Assembly (NCBI GenBank): GCA_938031185.1
Contig: CALHGX010000012.1
Coordinates: 1-64,000, forward strand
DNA length: 64,000 nucleotides
Origin: an uncultured bacterium
GTDB taxonomy: Bacteria > Verrucomicrobiota > Kiritimatiellia > CAIKKV01 > CALHGX01
Direction: 5' to 3'
Part shown: in pieces, positions 36,382-45,843 of the stretch
Numbering within the stretch: position 1 is the first letter of the stretch
Layout of the letters: each line of letters begins with the position of its first letter
The notes under the pieces: model-generated
What the model was told of the DNA's origin: nothing
The model's input: only the letters and a program-made list of their open reading frames with translations
Database searches by the model: none
Made by a program: the position numbers and the translations under genes

Positions 36382-37542
36382 ATGTCCGAGTTCCTCGAAT
36401 TTGAAAACGTTTCCAAGTCGTTCGGCGCCATCCGCGCTGTGGATGGCGTTTCTTTTTCCGTAAAACGCGGCGAATTTTTTTCGCTGCTGGGCCCCAGCGG
36501 GTGCGGGAAGACGACGCTGCTGCGGATTGTGGCGGGTTTCGAGCAGCCCGACGCCGGACGCGTGCGTTTGGACGGCCAGGATCTGACCGATCTGCCGCCG
36601 CATCAGCGGCCGGTCAACACGGTGTTCCAGAGCTACGCGCTGTTTCCCCATCTCAGCGTGCGCGAGAACATTGCGTTCGGGTTACGTGTCGCCGGCCGTC
36701 CGCGCCGCGAAATCCGGGAAGAGGTGGACAAGATGTTGCGCCTGATCCGCATGGAGGACCAGGCGCACAAGAAGCCCGCGCAGATCAGCGGCGGACAAAA
36801 GCAGCGCGTGGCCGTGGCGCGCGCGCTGATCAACCGGCCTCGGGTGCTGCTGCTGGACGAACCGCTGGCGGCGCTCGATCTGAAGCTGCGCCAGCACATG
36901 CTGCTGGAACTGGATCTGATCCATGACGAAGTGGGCATCACCTTCCTCTACGTCACGCACGACCAGACTGAGGCCATGAGCGTGAGCGACCGCATCGCCG
37001 TGATGAACGGCGGCCGCGTGGAGCAGATCGGCACGCCCACCGAAGTGTATGAGGCGCCGCGAAGCAGTTTCGTGGCCGCTTTCATCGGCGACACGAATTT
37101 CTTCGACGGCGTGGTGACCGCCCTCGAGGATCACGACTACTGCCGCCTGTCCATTCAGGGACTGCCCGACGTGCTCTGCTACAACGACAAGCAGAACCAG
37201 CCCGGCGATCCGGTGCATCTGATCGTGCGGCCCGAGAAATTCCGGATTTCCCCCGAACCGCCCCCTGCCGATCCCCGGCGCAACACACTGGAAGGCGTGG
37301 TCGAAGACGTGATCTACATGGGCAATCACACCCGCTACTGGGTGCGGCTGGACGGGCATCGCCTGGCCGTTTTTCAACAGCACCGGCGCTTCATGCTCGA
37401 CGAAAAGCCCATCCGATGGAACGACCGGGTGTGGCTGTCTTGGGATGCCAACGACGGATACATGCTCGAACGCTACAACGTCTCCGACGAGCGGCTCGTA
37501 CAAAGGCCGCCGGATGTGCTGACCACGACCAAATCGACATGA
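36382..37542 (+). CDS. potA: Spermidine/putrescine ABC transporter ATP-binding protein
   Basis: 386 residues. Walker A GPSGCGKT, Q-loop VFQSYALFPHLSV, signature ISGGQKQRV, Walker B LLLDEPLAALD, H-loop YVTHDQTEAMSVSDRIAVM, and a C-terminal TOBE-type regulatory domain (about 280-375). The frame begins at GTG 36343, but that overlaps the -10 box; MSEFLEFENVSKSFG at 36382 is the sensible start. First gene of four coupled by ATGA overlaps (potA-potB-potC-potD). Confidence 0.95.
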   Translation: MSEFLEFENVSKSFGAIRAVDGVSFSVKRGEFFSLLGPSGCGKTTLLRIVAGFEQPDAGRVRLDGQDLTDLPPHQRPVNTVFQSYALFPHLSVRENIAFGLRVAGRPRREIREEVDKMLRLIRMEDQAHKKPAQISGGQKQRVAVARALINRPRVLLLDEPLAALDLKLRQHMLLELDLIHDEVGITFLYVTHDQTEAMSVSDRIAVMNGGRVEQIGTPTEVYEAPRSSFVAAFIGDTNFFDGVVTALEDHDYCRLSIQGLPDVLCYNDKQNQPGDPVHLIVRPEKFRISPEPPPADPRRNTLEGVVEDVIYMGNHTRYWVRLDGHRLAVFQQHRRFMLDEKPIRWNDRVWLSWDANDGYMLERYNVSDERLVQRPPDVLTTTKST

Positions 37543-38453
37543 AGACCGCCCCTTCATCCGTTCGGGAACCACCGGCTCGAAGGCCGGACCGCTGGCGATC
37601 GCACGAATGGATCGTCACCCTGCCGTCGCTCGGATGGCTGCTGGCGCTGTTCATCGCGCCCACCCTGATTGTGTTTTCCATCGCGTTCAAACCCGCCGAC
37701 CTCTTCGGCGGGGTTGGGCCCGGCTGGACGCTCGACACCCTGCGCAGCCTCGGCAATCCGAACTATCCGGCCATCGTTTGGCGAACGCTGTGGCTAAGCC
37801 TGGCCACCACGGCCGTTTGCCTTCTCGTCGGCATTCCCTGCGGCTACTATCTGGCCCGCGCGCCGATCCGCTGGCGCAACACGCTCGTCATGCTGACCGT
37901 AGTGCCCTTCTGGACCAGCTTTCTGGTGAGGATTTTCGCTTGGAAGCACCTCCTGCATCCGGAAGGACCCGTGCGGCGGGTGTTAACCGCGCTCGGCCTC
38001 TGCGACTCCGCCGCCACGCTGCTTTACAACCCTGGCGCCGTGCTGTTGGTGATGATCTACACCTATCTTCCCTTCGCCATCCTGCCCATCTACGCCGCCG
38101 CGGAAAAATTCGATTATCAGCTCATCGAAGCCGCCACCGATCTGGGGGCCACCCGTTGGCGCGCCTTTCGCTCCGTGTTTCTGCCCGGCATACGCGTGGC
38201 CATCTTCACCGCGGTGCTGGTCGTCTTCATCCCCTGCCTCGGCTCCTTCGTCATTCCAGACGTCGTAGGCGGTCCGAGCGCCGAGATGATCGGCAATAAG
38301 ATTGCGCAGCGCGCCTTTTCCGACCGCAATCTGCCCCATGCGGCGGCGCTCTCGGCATTGCTGACCCTGGCGGTGCTGGCGCCATTGATCGTGGCCTGGG
38401 GCGCAAGAAATCGGAGCGGCCGGCGAGCCGTGCCGGTGCAGGAGGCTTCATGA
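37539..38453 (+). CDS. potB: Spermidine/putrescine ABC transporter permease PotB
   Basis: 304 residues, about six membrane helices. Coupling loop EAATDLGATRWRAFRSVFLPGI is the EAA motif that contacts the ATPase. FKPADLFGGVGPGWTLDTL is the typical periplasmic loop after helix 1. The ATG at 37539 lies inside the potA stop (ATGA). The charged N-terminus of about 25 residues is slightly longer than in E. coli. Confidence 0.93.
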   Translation: MKTAPSSVREPPARRPDRWRSHEWIVTLPSLGWLLALFIAPTLIVFSIAFKPADLFGGVGPGWTLDTLRSLGNPNYPAIVWRTLWLSLATTAVCLLVGIPCGYYLARAPIRWRNTLVMLTVVPFWTSFLVRIFAWKHLLHPEGPVRRVLTALGLCDSAATLLYNPGAVLLVMIYTYLPFAILPIYAAAEKFDYQLIEAATDLGATRWRAFRSVFLPGIRVAIFTAVLVVFIPCLGSFVIPDVVGGPSAEMIGNKIAQRAFSDRNLPHAAALSALLTLAVLAPLIVAWGARNRSGRRAVPVQEAS

Positions 38454-39253
38454 AAACCAGCCGCGTGCCGGCCATGACCATGTGGCTGACGCTGGTGTTC
38501 TTCTATCTGCCCATCGCCGTGCTGGTGCTGGACTCCTTCAACGCATCCCGGTTCGCCGGAACCTGGGGCGGCTTTTCCTTCCGCTGGTATGCGCGGCTGT
38601 GGCGCGAACAGGAGATATGGCACGCGCTGCGCAATTCGATGTTGGTGGGCGTCGCGGCCACGGTGGTTTCCACCGTTCTGGGCACCTCCGCCGCCTTCGC
38701 GTTGCACCGCTACCGCACCCGCCTGCAGGCCGCGCACTACGCCCTCATATACACGCCGCTGGTCGTCCCGGAAATCCTCATGGGCATGAGCCTACTGATA
38801 CTCTTCGTCTCCTTGCGGGTGCAGCTCGGCCTCTTCACCGTCTTCCTCGCGCATGTCACCTTCTGCCTGAGCTACGTCACCATGGTCGTCCTGGCGCGGC
38901 TGCAGGACTTCGATTATTCGATTATCGAGGCCGCGATGGACCTCGGCGCGGACTGGCGGCAGGCGCTGTGGCGGGTCCTCATCCCCCTGCTTGCCCCCGG
39001 CATCATGGCGGGCGCCCTGCTGGCATTCACCCTTTCGATTGACGATTTCGTCACCACCTTCTTCGTGGCCGGCGCCGGCGCCACCACGTTGCCGATCCGC
39101 GTGTACAGCATGATCAAGCACGGTGCCACGCCGCTGATCAATGCGCTTTCGACGTTGCTGCTCGCGCTGACCTTCCTGGTGGTATGGACGGCGCAGCGGT
39201 TGATAAGGGACAACAGCGGCCGGGCGGTCCCCGGCGGAGGAGAACGAAGATGA
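38450..39253 (+). CDS. potC: Spermidine/putrescine ABC transporter permease PotC
   Basis: 267 residues, about six helices. N-terminal FFYLPIAVLVLDSFNASRFAGTWGGFSFRWYARLW is family-typical (helix plus short periplasmic loop). EAA motif: EAAMDLGADWRQALWRVLIPLLAPGI. SIDDFVTTFFVAG is the conserved sequence of a later helix. Overlaps potB and potD as ATGA. Confidence 0.95.
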   Translation: MKTSRVPAMTMWLTLVFFYLPIAVLVLDSFNASRFAGTWGGFSFRWYARLWREQEIWHALRNSMLVGVAATVVSTVLGTSAAFALHRYRTRLQAAHYALIYTPLVVPEILMGMSLLILFVSLRVQLGLFTVFLAHVTFCLSYVTMVVLARLQDFDYSIIEAAMDLGADWRQALWRVLIPLLAPGIMAGALLAFTLSIDDFVTTFFVAGAGATTLPIRVYSMIKHGATPLINALSTLLLALTFLVVWTAQRLIRDNSGRAVPGGGERR

Positions 39254-40293
39254 ACAGACTCTTGAAATGCCTGCTGTGGAGCGGGGTGATGGCCTGGGCG
39301 ATCGCGGGCGGCGGATGCCGTCGGGCCGGCCCGGTCCTGCGCCTGTACAACTGGGCCGACTACATCAAGCCGGAACTGGTCCAGCGCTTTGAGCGTGAAC
39401 AGGGCTGCCGGGTCATGCTGGACACGTTCGACTCGAACGAGGCGCTCTATGCCAAACTCAAGGCCGGCGCCACCGGCTATGACCTGATCTTTCCCAGCAG
39501 CTACATGGTGGCAGTGATGAGGCATCAGGGCATGCTGCAGCCCATCCGCAGGGAGCTCATCCCCAACCTCAGCCACCTCGATCCCGCCTACGCCCGCTAC
39601 ACGGCCGACGAGCGCTGCGAGTACAGTGTGCCCTACATGATGAGCAACTCCGGCCTCGCCTACCGCCGCAACCGGGTGCCCGATTTTAAACCCACGTGGG
39701 CTATGTTCGACCGCCAGGACCTGGCCGGGCGCATGACCATGCTCAACGACATGCGCGAAACCATCGGCGCCGCGTTGAAGTTCCTCGGCTACAGCCTGAA
39801 CACCACCAACGAGGCCGAGTTGGCGTCCGCCCGAGATGTCGTCATCCGCTGGAAGAAGAACCTGGCGAAGTTCGACAACGAACAATACAAAAACGGCATC
39901 GCCTCCGGGGAGTTCCTCGTGACGCACGGCTACAACGGGGACGTCCTGCAGGTCATGACTGAAAATGAAGACGTGGCCTATGCGCTGCCACGGGAAGGCG
40001 TGTCCATTGCGTGCGACGAGATGGCCATCCCCATGGGCGCCCGCGAGGTGGAACTGGCCCATGCGTTCATCAATTTCCTGCACGATCCCGCCATCGCCGC
40101 CGAAAACGCCGAGTTTACCTGTTTCCTGTGCCCGAACCTGGCTTCTTATGAACTGTTGAGCGAGGAGATCCGCCACAACCCAGCAGTGTTTCTGCCTGAA
40201 GACATTCTCGCTCGTTCAGAGGTGATCCGCGATCTGGGGGCGGACAACGCGAAGTACATCCGCGTGTGGGACCAGATCAAAGCTGCGGAATAG
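39250..40293 (+). CDS. potD: Polyamine-binding periplasmic protein PotD (probable lipoprotein)
   Basis: 347 residues. Signal MNRLLKCLLWSGVMAWAIA followed by GGGC, a plausible lipobox, so it is probably lipid-anchored. The mature part starts LRLYNWADYIKPELVQRFE, the PotD hallmark, with TFDSNEALYAKLKAG, YDLIFPSSYMV and VPYMMSNSGLAYR. Start at ATG 39250 after GGAGGAG, overlapping the potC stop. The polyamine specificity is by family; PotD and PotF are not distinguished here. The stop lies 4 nt from the convergent CobW gene. Confidence 0.93.
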   Translation: MNRLLKCLLWSGVMAWAIAGGGCRRAGPVLRLYNWADYIKPELVQRFEREQGCRVMLDTFDSNEALYAKLKAGATGYDLIFPSSYMVAVMRHQGMLQPIRRELIPNLSHLDPAYARYTADERCEYSVPYMMSNSGLAYRRNRVPDFKPTWAMFDRQDLAGRMTMLNDMRETIGAALKFLGYSLNTTNEAELASARDVVIRWKKNLAKFDNEQYKNGIASGEFLVTHGYNGDVLQVMTENEDVAYALPREGVSIACDEMAIPMGAREVELAHAFINFLHDPAIAAENAEFTCFLCPNLASYELLSEEIRHNPAVFLPEDILARSEVIRDLGADNAKYIRVWDQIKAAE

Positions 40294-40297
40294 CCGA

Positions 40298-41224
40298 TCA
40301 ACGTGCGAGCGCGGCTGCCAGCGCTACCCGCACACGCTCGGCCTCCCTGCCGCGGCAAACCACCACCAGCGGCGTAGGCTGGGCGCCCGGCGGCGCCTCC
40401 GCTCGCGTCAACCCCGCGCCGGCGTCCTCCCACAACTCGACGGCGCCCGCCGGTGTGCGCACCAGCCCCTTGACGCGATAAACAGCCTCCCGCACCGCCT
40501 CCACGGCCCGTCGCACCTGTTCGAAGTCGGCTACCCCGCCCCTCATGTTCAGCGAGACCGTGTCGAAGTTGGGATCACGGCAAGGGGCATACCTACCGGC
40601 GGGAACACGGCTGTGCGATGCATGCGGAAACCACTCAAAGGCCGTTTCGCAGCGAATCGTTCGCCGTAGAACCACATCCGGCCGCCGGGCCCGGATCGCC
40701 GCTTCGGCTTCGCACAGGACGGCTTCCGAATACAGGTCCGTCTTGTTCAACAGAATCAGGTCCGCCGATTCGGCCTGCGCCATGATCACCGGCAGCGTTC
40801 GGCATAGCTTCAAGAACCGGCCTGGATCCAGTACCAGTACCACCTGTGCCTGCCGGTAGAAAGCGTCAAGCTTCGTTTCCCGCAACATGGTCTCCATGAC
40901 CCGCGGATCGGCCATGCCGCTGGCTTCGATCACCACCCCTTCCAATCCCTCCGTGGCGATGCGCGTCCGCAATCCGCTCAAGACGTCCACAAACTCCGTG
41001 ACTTTGCAGCGGCAGAAAATGCTGCCGCCGGCCACGCCAATCGTATCGCTCCCGCCGTCTGCGCGCAGCAGACCGGCATCCACATCCGTTTCGGAAAACT
41101 CGTTGACGATGAAAACCAGCCGCCGCCCGGTGTGGGCCGCCTCGCGTGCGAGGCGGCGGAGAAGCGTTGTTTTGCCGCCGCCGAGAAAGCCAGCCACCAG
41201 AAGGATCGGATGGGTCATGCGCAT
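40298..41224 (-). CDS. CobW/G3E-family P-loop GTPase
   Basis: 308 residues. Members deliver metals or load cobalamin-type cofactors. The P-loop reads GFLGGGKTTLL, where the family usually has GFLGSGKTT. The metal-binding CxCC is replaced by FCRCK (SIFCRCKV). Further motifs: VIEASGMADP and the guanine-specificity NKTD (LLNKTDL). A short CobW C-terminal domain follows. Start at the ATG 41224 behind AGGGGG; the longer frame to 41389 is unsupported. It lies 46 nt after the methyltransferase-thioredoxin gene and presumably serves it. Confidence 0.85.
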   Translation of the reverse strand: MRMTHPILLVAGFLGGGKTTLLRRLAREAAHTGRRLVFIVNEFSETDVDAGLLRADGGSDTIGVAGGSIFCRCKVTEFVDVLSGLRTRIATEGLEGVVIEASGMADPRVMETMLRETKLDAFYRQAQVVLVLDPGRFLKLCRTLPVIMAQAESADLILLNKTDLYSEAVLCEAEAAIRARRPDVVLRRTIRCETAFEWFPHASHSRVPAGRYAPCRDPNFDTVSLNMRGGVADFEQVRRAVEAVREAVYRVKGLVRTPAGAVELWEDAGAGLTRAEAPPGAQPTPLVVVCRGREAERVRVALAAALAR

Positions 41225-41270
41225 GCGGCCGCCCCCTGCGCCGCCGTGTCGCCGTTCGGCCAAGTCGCAT

Positions 41271-42641
41271 TCACTTTGCCTTTCGCGCAATGGCTTCTTC
41301 CAGTCGCGCCACCAGTGTGTTCTGATCAGGAATGATCGAGGAAAACGCAACTTCGCCGTCCACGCAGATCGTCGGCACATTGCGCACACCCAGGCGGCTC
41401 ATGGCCGCCAATCCCTCCCGTGTCGTAATGCGGTGTTCCCGCACGACAATGGGATGGGAAAGCCGTCGGACCGCCCGCTGCACGGCATCCATCATGTACT
41501 GACAAGGCGCGCACGAGGCGGAATCCAAGGTGATGACATCCACGATCACGTTCGGCTCTCGCTGGTAGTCCGGCAACGCAACGGTGGCGGCTTCGGCCGC
41601 CGTCTTGGCCACGATGGTGCGCTTGGCCACCTCGCGGTGGTAGGCGTCATGGACCATCTCGGCCACCGCCTGCAAATTCCGCTCCGGCACGTCGTAGGGC
41701 AGATCGCAGCCGGGCGCCAGCACGAAACCGCAGCTCCCGCCGATGTCAATGCAGCGGATGGCATCAAGCCGAGCGTCGTCCTCGTCACCCAGCAGCAGCG
41801 CGCTGGTCAGTTTCAGATTGCCGCCAAAGGACTTGTCGCGCGGCCGGGTGAAATCGCGCAGCGTTTCCAGGGCAATGTTCTCATCAACACAGATGTTGTC
41901 AGCCGCCGTTCGGCACATGACCTCCAGATTGCGCGTCGCGTCACCACAGACAAACAGCGAGGACAGCGCCCCGCGCCCGCGGATGTGGTCGAATATCGTG
42001 TCCACCGCCGGCGCCACAAAGGACTCGAAGTGCTCCGGCGAAATCTGGCTGGTCATCGGGTCCACCACCGCCACAACGTCCGCCCCGTGTTCGATCCACG
42101 CCTGCGCGGCCTTCTGGCCAACCGACGCGCAAAAGCCGATCACCGCCTTGATGTAGTCCGGGTGGTCGAACATCTGCAGGAAGATGTTGTTGCCCATGAG
42201 GTGCAGTGCCAGCGTGAACGGGCCGCAAATCAGCCCGTAGAGCGCCACCTGCGATCCCATTTCGGCCTTGGCGCGATCCAGCGCCTCCAGTGCGATCGGA
42301 AACCGGCCCATGGAGGGATCAAACACCGGCAGGTCCACCAGCGACGCCCCTGCTTCCAGTGGGTGGAACACAACCGACGGCGGCGTTTTTTCCGACCAAT
42401 GCAACTTGCACCCGAGCGCTTCCGCCTCCATCTGCAGGTCGAAAATCATCGGCAATCCATCCGGACGATACAACTCCAGCGCACGCCGCAAGCCCGCCAC
42501 GATCGCATCGGCCGAACGCAGATACTCATCCGCCCTTCGTCCGGTGATCTTCCCGCCATGCACACCTACAAACGGCAACCAGGCTGGTCGTGCGGTGTAT
42601 TCATTGCGCACGGCCGCCAAAAGCAGTTCTTTCCCTGTCAT
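41271..42641 (-). CDS. Uroporphyrinogen-decarboxylase-family methyltransferase fused to a thioredoxin-like domain
   Basis: 456 residues. The first 360 form the URO-D/MtaA-type barrel used by corrinoid methyltransferases: LICGPFTLALHLMG, VVAVVDPMTSQISPEHFESFVAP and NICVDENIALETLRD. The zinc motif HxC reads FVC (SLFVCGDA), with the histidine lost; a later cysteine is in APGCDLPYDVP. The C-terminal 95 residues are a thioredoxin fold with active-site CAPC (SASCAPCQYM) and cis-proline NVPTICVDG. Start at ATG 42641, six bases after GGAG; ATG 42653 is the alternative. Substrate unknown; demethylation or disulfide-linked methyl transfer is inference. Confidence 0.85.
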   Translation of the reverse strand: MTGKELLLAAVRNEYTARPAWLPFVGVHGGKITGRRADEYLRSADAIVAGLRRALELYRPDGLPMIFDLQMEAEALGCKLHWSEKTPPSVVFHPLEAGASLVDLPVFDPSMGRFPIALEALDRAKAEMGSQVALYGLICGPFTLALHLMGNNIFLQMFDHPDYIKAVIGFCASVGQKAAQAWIEHGADVVAVVDPMTSQISPEHFESFVAPAVDTIFDHIRGRGALSSLFVCGDATRNLEVMCRTAADNICVDENIALETLRDFTRPRDKSFGGNLKLTSALLLGDEDDARLDAIRCIDIGGSCGFVLAPGCDLPYDVPERNLQAVAEMVHDAYHREVAKRTIVAKTAAEAATVALPDYQREPNVIVDVITLDSASCAPCQYMMDAVQRAVRRLSHPIVVREHRITTREGLAAMSRLGVRNVPTICVDGEVAFSSIIPDQNTLVARLEEAIARKAK

Positions 42642-42669
42642 GTGGTTCTCCATCCGCTCCTAAAAGCCC

Positions 42670-42697
42670 CTTATACTGAGCCGCACGGAATAGGCAA
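42670..42697 (-). promoter_or_regulatory. Promoter of the methyltransferase-CobW pair
   Basis: Minus strand: -35 TTGCCT (42697-42692), 16-nt spacer, -10 TATAAG (42675-42670). Leader of about 10-22 nt with AGGAGCGG. The rest of the gap to the next gene (42698-42900) holds nothing else I can support. Confidence 0.55.
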
Positions 42698-42900
42698 CCC
42701 TTTTGCCGAAGCAGGGGCCAGAGCGGCCTTCCCGCGCGGCAGACGACGCGCTGAGGACGTCCACCGACTGCTACAGACGGACGTGAGACACCGCCCCCGT
42801 TCCCCGCAGGCAAATGATAGCGGCAGCGACCCCTCCCATGGATATGGCCACGTGGATGGTGGAGCGCGTTGCCAATCCTCTAACGAAACAACAGCTACCG

Positions 42901-42928
42901 CCCCCCAACCAGGCAATCTGTTGGGGGG
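42901..42928 (-). terminator. Hairpin downstream of the GH51 gene
   Basis: Perfect 9-bp stem CCCCCCAAC / GTTGGGGGG with a 10-nt loop, 12 nt past the stop of the arabinofuranosidase gene. There is no U tract directly after it on the minus strand, so it may be a stability hairpin or a factor-assisted terminator. Confidence 0.45.
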
Positions 42929-42940
42929 CAAACGATCGGC

Positions 42941-44434
42941 TCATGCCTTGACGCGGAAACGAATCGCCACCACCGATTTCGGAGGCACTCGCAAGCGCAA
43001 ACCGTTGCGTGTCGCTTCCACGCCCGCCAGCGGCGCCGGTTTTACAGCGTTCGGAGCATCGAACGTGTTGTGCGCATCCATGTTCTCATGCGTCAGCACT
43101 CGGGCCGACACTTCCGCCACGCTGCCGCCCGTGATGGTTACTGACACTGTTTCCTCGCGGTCCAAGGAAAGGTTGCAAAGGGTCAGCAGCGCCCACCCGT
43201 CGTCCGCCCTGGATGCGGATGCGCTGATCATGGGGATTCGCGCATCCTCCATGCCGCACTCATCGCACTCGACATGCGTCGGCAGGCGCAGCGCGTCTTG
43301 ATGCTCCTTGAACATCTCGAAGACGTAATAAGTCGGCGTCAGCGCCATCCGTGGGCCGTCCGTCAGCGCCATCGCCTGCAACACGTTGATTGTCTGGGCA
43401 ATGTTCGCCATGTGAATTCGCTCGGCGTAATCGTGGAAGATGTGCAGTGTCAGCCCCGCGACCAGCGCATCGCGCAGTGTGTTCTGCTGGCGCAGGAAGG
43501 CCGGATTCGTCGCCGGCTCCACCTCCCACCACGTGCCCCACTCGTCCACGATGAAGCCCACCTTGCGCTCCGGATCGTGCCGATCCATGGCCGCAATGTG
43601 CTGGCGCAGGTAGTTGTCCATCAGCCGCGCCACCCGCATGGTCTCGTACCAATCCCACTCGTTGAACCCGGTGGCCTGCCGCGTGGACAGCCGCCGCATG
43701 AGGGAGTGGCTGGCGTAGTAATGATAAGACAGGCCCTGCATGAGGATACCGCAGTAGTTCTTCATCAGGACGTCTGTCCATTCCACGTAGTCATTGTAGG
43801 CACCGCAGGCGATCCGGTAGAGCGTGTTGCCGCTGAGGTTGCGGCAAAACGTGCCGTAGCGTTGGAACTCGTCCTTGTAGTACTCCGGCCGCATGCTCCC
43901 GCCGCAGCCCCCGTTCTCGTTCCCCACACCCCAGTACTTGATCCGCCACGGCTTCTCCCGCCCGTTCTGCTTCCGCCACCGCGCCATCGGACTGTCGCCG
44001 TCATACGTAAGATACTCGATCCACTGCTGCATCTCGCGCACGGTCCCGCTACCCACGTTGCCGCAAATGTACGGCTCGCACCCAATCTGCTCGCACAGGT
44101 CCAGAAACTCGTGCGTCCCAAAGTGGTTGTTCTCCACCACCTGGCCCCAGTGGTAGTTGAGCATCGCCGGCCGCCGCTCCCGCGGCCCCACGCCATCTTG
44201 CCAATGGTACTCATCCGCAAAACACCCGCCCGGCCACCGCAGCACCGGCGCGCGAATCGCCTTCATCGCCGCCACCAGATCGTTGCGAATCCCCCGCGTG
44301 TTCGGAATCGGCGAATCCGGCCCCACCCAAAAGCCACCATAGATGCAATGCCCAAGATGTTCCGCAAAGTGACCGTAAACAAACCGGCTAATCCGAGTCT
44401 TCCCTGCATCTGTATCAACGATTATTCGCGTCAT
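42941..44434 (-). CDS. Alpha-L-arabinofuranosidase, GH51
   Basis: 497 residues. Releases arabinose from arabinan or arabinoxylan side chains. The catalytic acid/base is E173 in GVGNENGG and the nucleophile is E298 in [10 protein letters not shown]-terminal [19 protein letters not shown] and [16 protein letters not shown] are GH51 signatures. A C-terminal beta domain follows from about 390. No signal peptide, so it acts on imported oligosaccharides. Three in-frame ATGs lie at 44476, 44455 and 44434; the last has GAGAAG and gives the conserved N-terminus, while 44476 would overlap the sialidase stop (ATGA). Confidence 0.93.
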   Translation of the reverse strand: MTRIIVDTDAGKTRISRFVYGHFAEHLGHCIYGGFWVGPDSPIPNTRGIRNDLVAAMKAIRAPVLRWPGGCFADEYHWQDGVGPRERRPAMLNYHWGQVVENNHFGTHEFLDLCEQIGCEPYICGNVGSGTVREMQQWIEYLTYDGDSPMARWRKQNGREKPWRIKYWGVGNENGGCGGSMRPEYYKDEFQRYGTFCRNLSGNTLYRIACGAYNDYVEWTDVLMKNYCGILMQGLSYHYYASHSLMRRLSTRQATGFNEWDWYETMRVARLMDNYLRQHIAAMDRHDPERKVGFIVDEWGTWWEVEPATNPAFLRQQNTLRDALVAGLTLHIFHDYAERIHMANIAQTINVLQAMALTDGPRMALTPTYYVFEMFKEHQDALRLPTHVECDECGMEDARIPMISASASRADDGWALLTLCNLSLDREETVSVTITGGSVAEVSARVLTHENMDAHNTFDAPNAVKPAPLAGVEATRNGLRLRVPPKSVVAIRFRVKA

Positions 44435-44472
44435 TGTCTTCTCTTTGTTCCCCATTGCGGCCGCTCCCTCTA

Positions 44473-45594
44473 TCATTCGCCAGCCTTGCTAACAAGCACT
44501 CTGAGACGGGCATCCGCTGATACAAGCTGGCCGGCCCGGATATCTTCTTCTCTGAAAACAGCCATCAGGATTTCCTTTTCCACCGTCCGCGACCGGTCGT
44601 AAATAATGTAAATGCGTCCATCCGGTGCCTGTACACCGTCAGGATAGGAAACATCGGCCCGCTCATCCAACAACAGCCCGCCGATCCAAGTGCGGCCATC
44701 GTCATCAGAAAGATGCGCCGTCAAATGCGTCCGGCCGGGCACCATCGTTTTGGTTCCCGGCGGGTCGTGATGCACGAGCAAGAGGTTTCCCGAAAGCAAA
44801 CGACGAATAAAAAAACGCGCATCGGCATTTCGAAGCCGCGAAGGGCGTCCCTCGCTCCAGGTCTTTCCCCCGTCGCAGGAAAAGGTTTCGCCTATGCCAT
44901 AGCTGGTGCGGACAAGCATCCAGAGAAGGCCATCCCGACGCTCGACAATCATGTGCTCATCGAATACCCGATCCGGCACCCGGGCTTTCCCGATGCTCGT
45001 CCAGGTTTCGCCTTGATCTTTAGAAGCCACCGCGTGCGCGCCTTTCATTTCTTTCAGATCATGGACATGAAGCGCGAAATCGGCGTCGTCTCCGTCCGCG
45101 CGCCGATGAGCAGGCCTTTCCCATACCGCTGCCGGCAGCAGCCACACCCCGTTGGCCAGAACCGTCGGCTTGTTCATCATGACCCCGTCGCAAAGCCGAC
45201 GTGGTTGGCTCCATTGGGGATGGCTTTGGCCTGACTCCTGCGTCGTCACGCTCCATACGCCGGCGCGTCCGTCCCACCAGCAATACGATTGCGCCCAGAA
45301 AAGCCACATCCGACCCAGCGGATCATGCCAAAGGCACGGATCAAACGCCCGCACCAGTCCGGGCGGGTCCACTACTAGAACCGGGTCAGACCAGGTCACT
45401 CCATCGTCGTCACTCGTGGCAAGCACCACATGGTTCTGCGACCCTTCGTCTGCGCCTCCGGAATACCATGTCGCCCACAGTCGCCCGTTGGCCGCGCGCT
45501 CGATTCCCGGAATGCCCTGCCACAAGCGCCGCCCGGCAGCAAGGGTCGGATCCCCTCCTTTTTTGAGAGGGGGCGGCCTAAGGGCCTCATTCAT
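44473..45594 (-). CDS. Sialidase-superfamily (BNR repeat) glycosidase-like protein
   Basis: 373 residues forming a six-bladed propeller by homology. Four Asp boxes are visible: [24 protein letters not shown] and [28 protein letters not shown] at the start and [18 protein letters not shown] near the end resemble BNR exo-sialidase-like proteins of Bacteroidetes and Verrucomicrobia-type gene clusters. No signal peptide; the catalytic Tyr/Glu pair cannot be assigned, so the substrate is open. Start ATG 45594 follows AAAGGAGAG. Linked to the GH51 gene, with a leader of about 100 nt. Confidence 0.8.
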   Translation of the reverse strand: MNEALRPPPLKKGGDPTLAAGRRLWQGIPGIERAANGRLWATWYSGGADEGSQNHVVLATSDDDGVTWSDPVLVVDPPGLVRAFDPCLWHDPLGRMWLFWAQSYCWWDGRAGVWSVTTQESGQSHPQWSQPRRLCDGVMMNKPTVLANGVWLLPAAVWERPAHRRADGDDADFALHVHDLKEMKGAHAVASKDQGETWTSIGKARVPDRVFDEHMIVERRDGLLWMLVRTSYGIGETFSCDGGKTWSEGRPSRLRNADARFFIRRLLSGNLLLVHHDPPGTKTMVPGRTHLTAHLSDDDGRTWIGGLLLDERADVSYPDGVQAPDGRIYIIYDRSRTVEKEILMAVFREEDIRAGQLVSADARLRVLVSKAGE

Positions 45595-45702
45595 TCAGTC
45601 TCTCCTTTCCCGGCGAGCATCATGCCGGATCTCGATCGCGAAAAAACGCCACTCGCTCCGATCCTTCGCATCGTCCCTTGCGCATGGCTCATTGACGAGC
45701 GA

Positions 45703-45730
45703 AATATATCAGCCGCTGGCCTAACCGCAA
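45703..45730 (-). promoter_or_regulatory. Promoter of the sialidase-GH51 operon
   Basis: Minus strand: -35 TTGCGG (45730-45725), 16-nt spacer, -10 TATATT (45708-45703). The leader to the ATG at 45594 would be about 100 nt. I see no convincing promoter on the plus strand for the divergent ABC exporter. Confidence 0.55.
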
Positions 45731-45843
45731 TCTGGTATTGGGAACTTTTTCCAAAGGCATCGTTCGGCGCGACCAGCTTGCGCGTGTCGGTCCATCTTTT
45801 GCCGGGATTGCAAAGGCGGCGGGAAAAAAGCATAAAGAGGCGG

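Noticed and set aside
40887-43301. 804-codon plus-strand open frame
   Set aside because: It runs antisense through the CobW and methyltransferase genes and into GH51; high GC keeps the opposite strand free of stops. No signal sequence, motif or ribosome-binding site.
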